IMG/VR virus record: IMGVR_UViG_3300031623_000024
Coordinates: 1-33,973 of that record
Strand: one strand, 5' to 3'
Source of the DNA: a virus
Length of the DNA: 33,973 bases
The position numbers and the translations under genes are program-made. The notes under the pieces are model-generated. The model ran no database searches. It saw nothing but the letters and a program-made list of their open reading frames with translations, and had not been told where the DNA came from. Of this stretch, positions 1 to 8,174 are shown in pieces. The stretch's first letter is position 1, and the number at the start of each line of letters is the position of its first letter.

Positions 1-295
1 CCAGTTGCCGCAGTAACAAACAAAGGAAAACATGTGGTGTCAGAAGATTCGTCGGCCACGGTTACGGTAGTCGCAATAGTTGCCGTACCAGTTGTATCTT
101 GATTAAGAGTCGGGAACGTGCAGTTTGCAAGATTGCCAGATGCTGGCGTCCCTAATGCTGGGGTGACTAAAGTAGGGCTAGTGGCAAAGACTAATGCCCC
201 ACTTCCTGTTTTGTCCGACACTACTCCTGCTAATTGAGCAGAAGTAGTAGCAGCCATGACCGAAAGATTGTTAGTAGTATAAACGCCGTTTGTCA
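1..295 (-). repeat. Direct repeat copy A within the fibre gene
   Basis: This segment matches 895-1189 at an offset of 894 bases (298 codons), so the reading frame is kept. The two copies differ at only scattered, often third-codon, positions. Copy A is probably cut by the window edge. It encodes the module containing TVADESSDTTCFP and TNNLSVMAATT. Confidence 0.85.
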
Positions 296-3200
296 CTGAG
301 GCAGCATTCCCAGAATATCCAGAAGAAGTAATAGCCCCCAATGAAACTCCAGCGTCGGCAAACTGAATGGTTCCGCCGTCTGCGTCTAGCGTTATATTTT
401 CGCTTGAATCGACAGTAAGAGGCCCAGCAACAATTGTGTCCAAGCTGGAAATTGTTAAGTCGCCATTTGAATATGTTACATCGGACAAATCATTTAAAGC
501 ACTGGCACCGCCGCCACTGGCATTGGCCCAAGAAGGAACTCCACTAGCAAGTGTTAAAACTTGGTCATTGCTTCCCTTGGCGAGTCTTATATAATTAGTA
601 CCGTCGTAGTACATGATGTCGCCACCAGCATCTGAGCCTAGAGCGATCATCGTTCCATCGACAGAATTGGCTTGAATCGTTGCCGTGCCAGTTACATCGC
701 CAGATCCAGTGAAACTTGCAGATGTCCATACGACATCTCCTGTCATTCCAATCGTTCTACCAGTTGCCAAGGCTGTAGCGGTATCAGCATTACCTGTAAC
801 ATTGCCAGTAAGCGGGCCTGCAAAAGCAGTTGCAGTTAAAATTCCACTGCTAGAATTAAATGCTAGATTAGTGCCAGATTTTGGAGCTAAGTTACCAGTT
901 GCCGCAGTAACGAAGACTGGGAAACATGTGGTGTCAGAAGATTCATCGGCCACGGTTACGGTAGTCGCAATAGTTGCCGTGCCAGTTGTATCTTGATTAA
1001 GAGTCGGGAACGTGCAGTTTGCAAGATTCCCAGATGCGGGCGTTCCTAATGCTGGAGTAACTAAAGTGGGGCTAGTGGCAAAGACTAATGCTCCGCTACC
1101 CGTTTCGTCTGATATTACTCCTGCTAACTGGGCAGAAGTTGTAGCGGCCATGACCGAAAGATTGTTAGTAGTATAAACGCCGTTTGTCACGGTGGTGGCG
1201 TTTCCAGTAAGTGGGCCAGTGAATCCAGTTGCGGTCAACATACCTGTGCCAGCATTATATGTAATGCCTGCGTCCGTCTTTGGCCCAAGATCGCCAGTAG
1301 CGGATTCAAAAAGGGCCACAAAAGAAGTGGTGTCTGTTGTGTCGGCCACAGTAATAGCAGTTGGAGTTCCAGCGGCGGTTGCTGCCGCAGCCCAAGAAAG
1401 GGTTCCTGATCCGTCAGTAGTAAGTTGTTGTCCATCACTACCATCAACAGCGGGCAAAACATAAACTGGGCCGGTGCCGGATGGAATAGAGTCGGGTGCT
1501 TTAAGGGTAATAAAATTAGTTCCGTTAGCCGCTAACTCAACAAATCTAATTTCTCCTGTATTACCGGCACTTGTTCCGTGAGGCGTTATTTCAAGAGCAT
1601 TTTGCCCGTTTGTCTTAAAACCTGCGGCTGTGATTGTTCCGGTTGTTGTGTCGTCCGCATTGTTGACAAGAAACGCATCATCTACATTGATTGTCAAGCT
1701 ATTTCCACTCATCGCTGTTGTGGCGTTAGTCCCTCCCGCAATAGTAAAAGTTTCGCCAGGGGCGATGCCAGTAGATCCACTATCTCCTGAGACCGTAATG
1801 TCAGAGACTACAAAATTTATATTTCCATCTGTGTCGTTATAAGACACAGATATGCCTGTTTCTGTTCCGTCAAGCATTCCGCCAACATAGTCTTCTACTT
1901 GTTCTTGGCTTAGAGTGCCTGTAACAAAGCCAGAAGTCGTATTGTCATAGTTAGAAAGATCATTATCAACAACGAAGTCAAGAGTTCCATTACTATCTTC
2001 ATAAGTAACAGTGATTAAAGTTTCTGTGTTCCCTGTTACCATCCCTCCCACAAAATCTTTAACTTGTTCTTCAGTAAGTGGAGTCAATGTTGATGAAACT
2101 GTTAGTGTGTCTCCACTCATTGCTGTGGTGATGTTTGTCCCCCCAGCGATGGTGAGAGTGTCGCCAGGAGTTATGCCTGTAGATCCACTATCCCCAGCTA
2201 CCGTAGTGTCAGAAACTGTGAAATCAAGAGTCCCGTCTCCATCTTGATAAGTAACGGTAATTCCTGTTTCTGTATTCCCTGTAACCATTCCGCCAACATA
2301 GTCTTCTACTTGTTCTTCGGTGAGTTGTGTATTGTTATCAGAAGCAGCAATAGTAATTGAACCATCGCCATTAGTGATGGTGATGTTGTTTCCTTCAGTT
2401 AATGTTGCATTATCCCATAAACTAGATGAATTATCATAAATTAAAACATGGCCAGCGGCGGGACTGGATACATTTGTATCATTCATCTCTGCGATGGTGT
2501 TTTCGGTAGCTACTTGTGCGTCCACATAAGCTTTAATTGATTGTTGGGTAGCTAAGTAAGATGCACTATTAGAAGCCATATTATCTTCGTCTTTGACAGG
2601 CACCACAAAATTAATGTTCCCGCCAGTATCATCGTAGTCAACAGAGATATATGTTTCTGTTCCGCCTAACATGCCTCCAACATAATCCTGAACTTCCTCT
2701 TGAGTTAGTTGAGTATTAGTATCCGTAGAGGCAATGGTAAGTGTGTCTCCACTCATTGAAGTTGTTACATTGGTCCCCCCAGAAATGGTGAGGGTGTCGC
2801 CAGGAGTCATGCCCGTAGAACCACTATCTCCTGCAACTGTTAAGTCAGATACAATAAAGTCAAGAGTCCCATCGCCATCTTGATAAGTAACGGTAATTCC
2901 TGTTTCTGTATTTCCTGTTACCATCCCTCCCACGAAATCTTCAACTTGTTCTTCAGTTAGATTGGCGGTAATAAAGCCAGAAGAAGAGTTGTCATAGTTA
3001 GAAAGATCATTATCAACAACAAAGTCAATAGTTCCATCGCTATCGTCATAAGTAACAGTGATTAAAGTTTCTGTATTTCCTGTTACCATCCCACCGGCAA
3101 TATCTTGAATTTGCTCAGTTGTAGCACCGGCTATTGCTGTTCCGCCAATGTATACATTGTCATCAGCATAAAGGGAGCCAACTTGTAAGTCTGCGTGGTC

Positions 3201-4916
3201 ATAACCAGTTCCGCTGGTATCGACTGTGGTGGTTGGCACGGCCTGAAGTAAGTCAAATAGCTTCCACCTAGTGTCACTGGCATCTCTAAATAGTCCTGCA
3301 TATACGTCTTGCGATCCCGTTACGTCCATAAGTCCATAAAAACCGATATCTACAACATCGCTGCTGTTGTTTCCTGAAGCTAAAAAAATCAATGGATCTT
3401 CAACAGAAAGGGTGGAAGTATTAACTGTTGTAGTAGTTCCTGAAATGGTCAGGTCGCCAGAGATTGTGACGTTAGAAGGCAAGCCCACTGTTAAAGTGCC
3501 GCTTGAATTGGAGACTTCTATTTCATTTGCGGTTCCCTGAATTACAACGGTTGAGCCAGAGGCAACAGAAGTTGTGTTAGAACTGTCGCTTACTGTCCAT
3601 GTGTAACTACTTGACAAAGATGAAACATCTACCCAACTTAAAACCCCAGACCCGTCAGTTTTCAAAACCTGGTCCGCTGCACCATCGTCGCCAGGTAAAG
3701 TTAAAGTCACATTCGATGCTACGGTTGCAGGAGATTGAATAGCAATATAATTAGATGCATCTGAATCGTATAATCTAATTTGACCATCAAATCTGGCATC
3801 TCCTGAGTCTACCCATAATGAATAAGCGTTAGTAATGGTTTGATTTGTGCCAGCGGTTGGTGTTCCAGCAATATATAAGGTGGCAGCATCAGTGGTTGTA
3901 ACTGACGAATTAACTGCTCCGACAACAGACCCCTCTAAAGTAACTGTTGTAAATTTTGAAACGGTTGCAGATGCGGATGTGTTACTGTCATAAGTAAATC
4001 CAGCAGTATCAACGTGAAGCAGAGATCCGTTTCCAGTGGCAGGAGTTATCAAATTGGCATCAAGCCATAAATTTCTAGCCAACACCCCACCAGCATTATC
4101 AATATTAAACATGGTAACATCGGAAGAATCTGTAACATAAAGCAAATTACCTATTTGCCCTGCTACTCCTTTGATGTGCAGACCTTCTTCGCTAATTCCA
4201 TTTGTGACGATCTCCAACATGGCATCTGGAGATGTCGAGTTGATACCAACGAGGGTGCCTTCAAAAGCGAGGCTGCTGCTGCCAGTCAATCTGATGCGAG
4301 CGTCATAATCAACAGAACTATCATTTACAAAGTCAATATATGGCGTCCCTCCGCTGCCTCCTGAACGCAGTTCAAGTCCAACATTGGCGTCGTTATTGAC
4401 AGTAAAGTCATTGCCACTAACCCCGCCTAGGTTCCCAATGCGAAGAGGATTGTTGGGATCATTTATGCCGCCAATTGAGAGATTGCCATCTAACCTAGTG
4501 TTTCCTGAATCAACCCATAATGCATGGGTGTTAGTAATGGTTTGATTATCGCCCGCAGTTGGAGCGCCAGCAACATATAAAGAGGCAGCGTCCGTGGTTG
4601 TAACCGAAGCATTGGTGGCTGCTAACGTGGGAACTTCAATAACAATGTTTGCAAATTTGGAAGCAGTTCCAGATGCTGCTGTGGCATTGTCGGTAATGGT
4701 GGCGGCATCAATATGAAGCATGGAACCATCGCCTGGAGTGACGTTTTTGTTACCCGTAAAGATGATTCCGCCATTAGAATTCCATTTGAAGTTGACGGTT
4801 GCTTTATACTTATCTGCCGCAGAGTCGTAATAAACAAAGTTTTCAGTAGAAAACGATGCGGAATCCCAGTCTCTTAGTTGTTTCGCTTTTCGTGCGCCGA
4901 TTGGAACAATATTCAT
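1..4916 (-). CDS. Giant repetitive tail fibre / structural protein, C-terminus outside window
   Basis: The frame is open from an ATG at 4916 (N-terminus MNIVPIGARK, preceded by a GGAG Shine-Dalgarno) to the left edge, about 1,638 codons without a stop, so the C-terminal part is missing. The protein is rich in Thr, Ser, Gly, Asp, Asn and Val and is built from short beta-type repeats. These include six copies of a TEEQVEDFVGGM-type unit and blocks containing TVADESSDTTCFP and GPLTGNAT. Such Gly/Thr-rich repeats are typical of very long fibres of environmental myoviruses, which bind host surface structures. The C-terminal receptor-binding or S74-chaperone domain often found in such fibres cannot be judged. 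It is transcribed divergently from the 83-residue gene at 5027. Many apparent plus-strand ORFs here are shadows of this gene. The fibre class is likely; which fibre it is remains unknown. Confidence 0.85.
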   Translation of the reverse strand, partial: MNIVPIGARKAKQLRDWDSASFSTENFVYYDSAADKYKATVNFKWNSNGGIIFTGNKNVTPGDGSMLHIDAATITDNATAASGTASKFANIVIEVPTLAATNASVTTTDAASLYVAGAPTAGDNQTITNTHALWVDSGNTRLDGNLSIGGINDPNNPLRIGNLGGVSGNDFTVNNDANVGLELRSGGSGGTPYIDFVNDSSVDYDARIRLTGSSSLAFEGTLVGINSTSPDAMLEIVTNGISEEGLHIKGVAGQIGNLLYVTDSSDVTMFNIDNAGGVLARNLWLDANLITPATGNGSLLHVDTAGFTYDSNTSASATVSKFTTVTLEGSVVGAVNSSVTTTDAATLYIAGTPTAGTNQTITNAYSLWVDSGDARFDGQIRLYDSDASNYIAIQSPATVASNVTLTLPGDDGAADQVLKTDGSGVLSWVDVSSLSSSYTWTVSDSSNTTSVASGSTVVIQGTANEIEVSNSSGTLTVGLPSNVTISGDLTISGTTTTVNTSTLSVEDPLIFLASGNNSSDVVDIGFYGLMDVTGSQDVYAGLFRDASDTRWKLFDLLQAVPTTTVDTSGTGYDHADLQVGSLYADDNVYIGGTAIAGATTEQIQDIAGGMVTGNTETLITVTYDDSDGTIDFVVDNDLSNYDNSSSGFITANLTEEQVEDFVGGMVTGNTETGITVTYQDGDGTLDFIVSDLTVAGDSGSTGMTPGDTLTISGGTNVTTSMSGDTLTIASTDTNTQLTQEEVQDYVGGMLGGTETYISVDYDDTGGNINFVVPVKDEDNMASNSASYLATQQSIKAYVDAQVATENTIAEMNDTNVSSPAAGHVLIYDNSSSLWDNATLTEGNNITITNGDGSITIAASDNNTQLTEEQVEDYVGGMVTGNTETGITVTYQDGDGTLDFTVSDTTVAGDSGSTGITPGDTLTIAGGTNITTAMSGDTLTVSSTLTPLTEEQVKDFVGGMVTGNTETLITVTYEDSNGTLDFVVDNDLSNYDNTTSGFVTGTLSQEQVEDYVGGMLDGTETGISVSYNDTDGNINFVVSDITVSGDSGSTGIAPGETFTIAGGTNATTAMSGNSLTINVDDAFLVNNADDTTTGTITAAGFKTNGQNALEITPHGTSAGNTGEIRFVELAANGTNFITLKAPDSIPSGTGPVYVLPAVDGSDGQQLTTDGSGTLSWAAAATAAGTPTAITVADTTDTTSFVALFESATGDLGPKTDAGITYNAGTGMLTATGFTGPLTGNATTVTNGVYTTNNLSVMAATTSAQLAGVISDETGSGALVFATSPTLVTPALGTPASGNLANCTFPTLNQDTTGTATIATTVTVADESSDTTCFPVFVTAATGNLAPKSGTNLAFNSSSGILTATAFAGPLTGNVTGNADTATALATGRTIGMTGDVVWTSASFTGSGDVTGTATIQANSVDGTMIALGSDAGGDIMYYDGTNYIRLAKGSNDQVLTLASGVPSWANASGGGASALNDLSDVTYSNGDLTISSLDTIVAGPLTVDSSENITLDADGGTIQFADAGVSLGAITSSGYSGNAASVTNGVYTTNNLSVMAATTSAQLAGVVSDKTGSGALVFATSPTLVTPALGTPASGNLANCTFPTLNQDTTGTATIATTVTVADESSDTTCFPLFVTAAT
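895..1189 (-). repeat. Direct repeat copy B within the fibre gene
   Basis: This is the partner of the repeat at 1-295, with high nucleotide similarity over almost 300 bases. It indicates a fairly recent in-frame duplication inside the fibre. A third, more diverged version of the start of the module (TVADTTDTTSF) lies just beyond it at about 1300-1370. Confidence 0.85.
1801..3130 (-). repeat. Six tandem-type protein repeats in the fibre (TEEQV..GGM..TET units)
   Basis: Six copies of a roughly 38-residue unit are read on the minus strand at about 1801-1917, 1969-2080, 2212-2328, 2605-2712, 2847-2964 and 3010-3128. Each starts with a TEEQV-like segment, followed by D(Y/F)VGGM, an NTET or GTET turn, a strand, a D-x-D-G-x-(L/I) turn and a final F(V/I)V strand. 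The copies differ in sequence but share this order, which suggests a repeated beta-rich or partly helical shaft element. Confidence 0.8.
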
Positions 4917-5026
4917 AAAATCTCCACTAAAAGCTAAAAAATTAAAAATAGCTTACTTTATTTACTATAGGTAATGTAAAAAAACCTGTTTATCAATCAA
5001 CAAAACAATACGAAAAGGAGATTTTA
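4917..5026. promoter_or_regulatory. Divergent, AT-rich promoter region
   Basis: This 110-base gap separates the fibre gene (minus) from the gene at 5027 (plus), so it must hold the start signals for both unless transcription reads in from outside. A TACTAT hexamer at 4963-4968 could be a plus-strand -10 box, but no good -35 sits 17 bases upstream. On the minus strand the same stretch reads AGTAAATA, which matches six of eight positions of the T4 late promoter box TATAAATA. The region is clearly regulatory; the exact boxes are a guess. Confidence 0.35.
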
Positions 5027-5278
5027 ATGGCAGGATTAATCCACCTACAGACCCAAATTAGAACAATTTTTGGAAGAGTTGATGAAGAAGGGAATGTAGT
5101 AGAACAATACCCTTTAAATTTAAATTTAAAAGCTCTTAATGAAGAAGTGTTTACTGAATCTTTAGCTCAAATTGTAAAAGCTAGAAAAGATCTTAATGAT
5201 CAACTGGCTAATCCGACCGCCGCCGATGTTGTATCAAGCACAAGCTCTGTGGAACCTGCCGTAGACGCAGAGCAATAG
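5027..5278 (+). CDS. Hypothetical protein, 83 aa
   Basis: The start is well supported by AAAAGGAG about eight bases upstream of the ATG. The protein starts MAGLIHLQTQIRTIFG, continues through a probable short beta turn (DEEGNVV) and a helical middle, and ends in an acidic, Ser/Ala-rich tail (SSVEPAVDAEQ) that looks disordered. I do not recognise the family. It has no signal peptide or membrane segment. It is a single-gene unit: a divergent promoter region lies before it and a strong terminator follows at 5309. Confidence 0.75.
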   Translation: MAGLIHLQTQIRTIFGRVDEEGNVVEQYPLNLNLKALNEEVFTESLAQIVKARKDLNDQLANPTAADVVSSTSSVEPAVDAEQ

Positions 5279-5279
5279 A

Positions 5280-5287
5280 TATAAATA
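5280..5287 (+). promoter_or_regulatory. Perfect T4-type late promoter box TATAAATA (candidate)
   Basis: The eight bases are identical to the T4 late -10 consensus read by gp55-type sigma factors, and such a factor is encoded at 25686-26234. The site lies between genes and upstream of the gene at 5370. The weakness is that a terminator hairpin starts only about 22 bases downstream. A transcript from here would carry that hairpin in its leader. Confidence 0.3.
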
Positions 5288-5308
5288 TACCCATTATCAT
5301 CTTATTTT

Positions 5309-5340
5309 AAGATCCGCTTTTTAAAGCGGATCTTTTTTTT
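5309..5340 (+). terminator. Rho-independent terminator
   Basis: A perfect 12-base stem (aagatccgcttt with aaagcggatctt, innermost pairs probably open in the loop) runs directly into a T tract ending at 5340. It ends the transcript of the 83-residue gene. Confidence 0.9.
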
Positions 5341-5369
5341 TAATTAAGCTAAATATACTAGGAGGGATT

Positions 5370-6209
5370 ATGAGTATATCATTTGGGTTTGGCGCAGTAC
5401 TGCCGTGGAGATGGCTTCAATCATCACCAGGGTTTGGACATACTTTCGATGTTAAATTTCGTCCTGGCGACAGAGCGTATAAAAAATGCGACAAATCGCA
5501 ACACATAGTTATTGACGTTAATAGAACAATAGATAAAAATTATTATCTTTTAAGTGATGGTTCTATATTTTCAGAAATCAACCTCCTAACAGGAGGTCAA
5601 AATTCAGATTGTATTGTTAAAAACTTAAGTGATGTTCATGCGGATTTGCAAAAGTTAAAAAGTGATATTGGAGAAACAACCGATCCTCCTGCGACCACGA
5701 TTGTTTCTGCTCATAAGTTTCTTATTGGCGATAATGTTATCGTAAAAAATACAAAAGAAGTTTATGAAGTTGTTAAAATATTTTTAAACCAAAGTAATAT
5801 TTATTACGAACTTTCTAATAATGCCAAATACCATGAGTTAGATTTGTTTCTATTGTCTGGCGGGAGGTTAGTTGATAGTTATTTAAAACATTATGAGAAA
5901 ATCCAAAAGAAAAAAACCCAAATAGACGAAACAGCACCAGTTACTAATTCCACAATAACATCAAAACAGAAATTTATTATTGGAGACAGAGTAGTTCCGC
6001 AATATAAAAATCCAGTTAGTATAGGGAAGGTTTCTTTGGGATATTATGCTCAAGTAATTGGGATAGACTTTGTGGGAGGAGATATTTATTACAAATTAGA
6101 TAGTGGAGAAGTGGTTCATGAGTTGGATTTATATACAATATCTCAAAGCAACGCACAACTAAGCAGCAGGTTATATAAAAAGTTACAAAAATTGAGAGAG
6201 GATTTATAA
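5370..6209 (+). CDS. Hypothetical protein with three SH3/KOW-like repeats, 279 aa
   Basis: The ATG follows an AGGAGGG ribosome binding site. The protein contains three repeats of about 60-75 residues. Each opens with a lysine-phenylalanine and a GD pair (FRPGDRAYKK near 30, FLIGDNVIVK near 113, FIIGDRVVPQ near 206). Each then has a strand ending YY.L(S/D) and closes with an (E)LDL or EINL segment followed by G or Q. This pattern of short beta strands around a Gly-Asp turn resembles the small barrels of KOW, Tudor or SH3 domains. I do not recognise a named family. Linkers between repeats are polar and Thr/Pro-containing. Its stop overlaps the start of the next gene by one base (TAATG), so the two are probably co-translated. 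Confidence 0.75.
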   Translation: MSISFGFGAVLPWRWLQSSPGFGHTFDVKFRPGDRAYKKCDKSQHIVIDVNRTIDKNYYLLSDGSIFSEINLLTGGQNSDCIVKNLSDVHADLQKLKSDIGETTDPPATTIVSAHKFLIGDNVIVKNTKEVYEVVKIFLNQSNIYYELSNNAKYHELDLFLLSGGRLVDSYLKHYEKIQKKKTQIDETAPVTNSTITSKQKFIIGDRVVPQYKNPVSIGKVSLGYYAQVIGIDFVGGDIYYKLDSGEVVHELDLYTISQSNAQLSSRLYKKLQKLREDL

Positions 6210-6562
6210 TGGCAGATTTTAATTATTCATCAACTGGAGGCATTCACGTATTTGGGTATGGAGTAGTTGATAAATCTACTGTTTATACTCTTCCGTACAA
6301 AGAGGGGGATATTGCATTTCTAAAGTTCCGAGCAGAGGTGGGAATGATTGAAAGCATTAGGATTAAAAGAGTTTTAATGAATGTAGACGTATATGGTCTA
6401 GCATCGCCAATTTATGTTGATATGCTTAATTCTTATTATACAAAAAGAGATTTTTTAGACCACGCAGGCGCTGTCGTTATTGCCACTGCATATATTGACA
6501 AACAACAACAATATATTACGGATGCATTAGAGATTGATCAAGCAAATGAGTATACCACATAA
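6209..6562 (+). CDS. Hypothetical protein, 117 aa
   Basis: The start overlaps the stop of the preceding gene (TAATG). The sequence is Gly-rich at the N-terminus (TGGIHVFGYGVV) and has a YKEGDIAFLKFR segment. That segment echoes the GD turns of the preceding repeat protein, so the two may share a fold. There is no signal peptide or membrane helix, and the family is unknown. Pairing and overlap suggest it works with the 279-residue protein. Confidence 0.7.
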   Translation: MADFNYSSTGGIHVFGYGVVDKSTVYTLPYKEGDIAFLKFRAEVGMIESIRIKRVLMNVDVYGLASPIYVDMLNSYYTKRDFLDHAGAVVIATAYIDKQQQYITDALEIDQANEYTT

Positions 6563-6690
6563 AAAAAGCGGCACCTGCAATTAAGGGCAGGTGCCGCACC
6601 TGTGTATTCTCGATAACAACCTTCTCACTGCATCAATCATCTCAGACTAATCTCGAACCACAGGGACGCTAACTTTAGTAAGTAAATTAG
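6561..6690 (-). ncRNA. Candidate small RNA or leader transcript ending at the 6568 hairpin
   Basis: The 190-base gap 6563-6752 holds no plus-strand gene but contains a minus-oriented terminator. A small transcript is the simplest explanation. Within it, a 19-codon ORF (6640 down to 6581, starting MIDAVRRLLSR and ending CGTCP) has its stop in the terminator loop. It is very basic and has two cysteines. No convincing Shine-Dalgarno precedes it and the -10/-35 candidates upstream are weak, so the 5' end is a guess. Confidence 0.35.
6568..6597 (-). terminator. Strong GC-rich hairpin with minus-strand U tract
   Basis: An 11-base perfect stem (gcggcacctgc with gcaggtgccgc) around an 8-base loop is followed, on the minus strand, by seven T (the A run at 6561-6567). 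On the plus strand no T run follows, so it is oriented to end minus-strand transcription coming from about 6600-6700. No annotated minus-strand gene lies there. Confidence 0.6.
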
Positions 6691-6752
6691 GTATGCATGA
6701 AAGTTTATTTTTTGATTTCTTTATATGAGTTTTAATCATATATATTTGTGCC

Positions 6753-7100
6753 ATGAAATTTAAAAATTTCTTAATTAATGTAAATTCGGAAGAATTCGAC
6801 GAGCAGGAAGCTCCTCCTGCCGATCCTGCTGCCCCTGCGGGTGCAGCAGCGGCACCACCTGCTATGCCTATGGCAACTCCACCTATGGCAACTCCACCTA
6901 TGGGAGGTGGTTTAGACGCTGGGCTTGGTGCTCCTCCTGCTTCTCCTGGTGCTCAAGCTCCGCCAATTAAAATAAAAACTTCTAATGTTTGGGATGTTTT
7001 AAAAGGTCTTTTATCAGAAAAGCCGGAGGATCAGTCTACCCTTAATTCTCAAGATGTGTTAAAAAATGGCGATAAGCCAAAACACTTAATGGGAATATAA
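6753..7100 (+). CDS. Pro/Ala/Met-rich hypothetical protein, 115 aa, N-terminus like a capsid-targeting tag
   Basis: The N-terminus reads MKFKNFLINVNSEE, then a long low-complexity stretch of Ala, Pro, Met and Gly (about residues 21-72, with repeated MATPP units). A polar C-terminal part follows (SNVWDVLKGLLSEKPED) and may form one amphipathic helix. The N-terminal pattern of aromatic, Lys, hydrophobic and Glu residues recalls the T4 capsid-targeting sequence MKTYQEFIAE, which directs internal proteins into the prohead and is cut after Glu. Two other genes here start similarly (14995 and 17510). The function is unknown and there is no clear ribosome binding site. gp47 follows after three bases. 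Confidence 0.65.
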   Translation: MKFKNFLINVNSEEFDEQEAPPADPAAPAGAAAAPPAMPMATPPMATPPMGGGLDAGLGAPPASPGAQAPPIKIKTSNVWDVLKGLLSEKPEDQSTLNSQDVLKNGDKPKHLMGI

Positions 7101-7103
7101 GGT

Positions 7104-8174
7104 GTGTCAAAACTTTTGATTTTCTCGGATGTTCACATACATCCTCACAAAAGAAGCGTAGACAGACTTCAAGATTGCTTAGATGCCTTGGAATGGGTAT
7201 TTAAGACTGCTGAGGAACAGTCTGTCGATCATATTCTATTTTTGGGCGATTTATTTCATAATCGTCAACGTATTGAAATATTGACATACCATAAAGCTTT
7301 TAATGTTTTTAAAAAATATCTTAATGGCAAAATAAAACTTTGGCTTCTTTTGGGGAATCACGATTTATGGTATCGAGATAAAGGAGACATTAATAGCGTT
7401 GCTCCTCTTTCGGCCCTGCCAGGGGTCACAGTTGTAGATCGTGAGACGACTTTAAATATTTTAGGTCATTCAATTGACTTTATTCCGTTCACACTTGATC
7501 CAATTGAATCTTTAAAAAAAATAAATCAATCTAGAGGAAATGATCCTAAAAAGCTTTTATGTGCCCACATTGCCCTTAACGGAGCAAAATACAATAGTGG
7601 GATGATGGCAGATGTCGCAGTAGAACATGATGGAGAAATAACTAAAGTAGATTCTTCCTTGTTCTCTGAATGGGATCAGGTTTTTCTTGGGCATTATCAT
7701 TTGCCCCAAATTATTCAAAATGTAGAGTATGTTGGTTCGCCATTGGAATTAAGTTTTGGTGAAGCAAATCAAATAAAACATATTTTAATTTACGATTTGG
7801 AAACTCAAGAAAAAGAATATATTGAAAATGATTTTAGTCCTAAGCATTTAATAGTTCCTTATGATCAAATTGAAAATTACGATTTAAAAAACAATTTTAT
7901 TAGAATTGTTGTTGATGATATTTCAAGTTCTGATCTTATTGAAATTAAAGATACTTTGTTGAATGAAGGGGAATTAGGAAGTTTGGAAATTAAGCAAGTT
8001 GCTAATAAAGAAGACGGTCAAACTGTAGAAGATGCCAAGACAATTCTTCTTGATGAAAACTCAATGTTTGAAGAATATATTGAAACTGTTAATATTGGCG
8101 AATTGAACCGTGATCACTTATTAGAAACGGGTAAAAAAATCTGTCTAGAAAGAGGGGAAACAGAATTGCTGTGA
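7104..8174 (+). CDS. 47: Recombination endonuclease subunit gp47 (Mre11/SbcD-like)
   Basis: This is the metallophosphoesterase subunit of the phage Mre11-Rad50 complex, which resects DNA ends for recombination-dependent replication. The two-metal motifs are present in order: SDVHIH (Asp9, His11), LGDLFHNR (Asp49), LGNHDLWY (Asn85, His86) and GHYHLPQ (His197, His199). The length of 356 is close to T4 gp47. The start is a GTG with a short AAGG just upstream. Its TGA stop overlaps the ATG of the gp46 gene by one base, the usual coupled 47-46 arrangement. Confidence 0.93.
   Translation: MSKLLIFSDVHIHPHKRSVDRLQDCLDALEWVFKTAEEQSVDHILFLGDLFHNRQRIEILTYHKAFNVFKKYLNGKIKLWLLLGNHDLWYRDKGDINSVAPLSALPGVTVVDRETTLNILGHSIDFIPFTLDPIESLKKINQSRGNDPKKLLCAHIALNGAKYNSGMMADVAVEHDGEITKVDSSLFSEWDQVFLGHYHLPQIIQNVEYVGSPLELSFGEANQIKHILIYDLETQEKEYIENDFSPKHLIVPYDQIENYDLKNNFIRIVVDDISSSDLIEIKDTLLNEGELGSLEIKQVANKEDGQTVEDAKTILLDENSMFEEYIETVNIGELNRDHLLETGKKICLERGETELL

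Noticed and set aside
367-2247. Several plus-strand frames rich in Val, Pro, Ser and Ala
   Set aside because: They are antisense shadows of the fibre gene, whose Thr/Gly/Asn codons read as low-complexity sequence on the other strand. None has a ribosome binding site.
1801-3130. CRISPR-like repeat spacing
   Set aside because: Repeats are diverged, codon-phased, of uneven spacing and lie inside an open reading frame, so they are protein repeats.
6598-6690. tRNA-like TTCGA stretch in the 6.6 kb gap
   Set aside because: On the minus strand ggttcgagatta resembles a T-loop, but its flanks do not pair and no acceptor or anticodon stem can be built.
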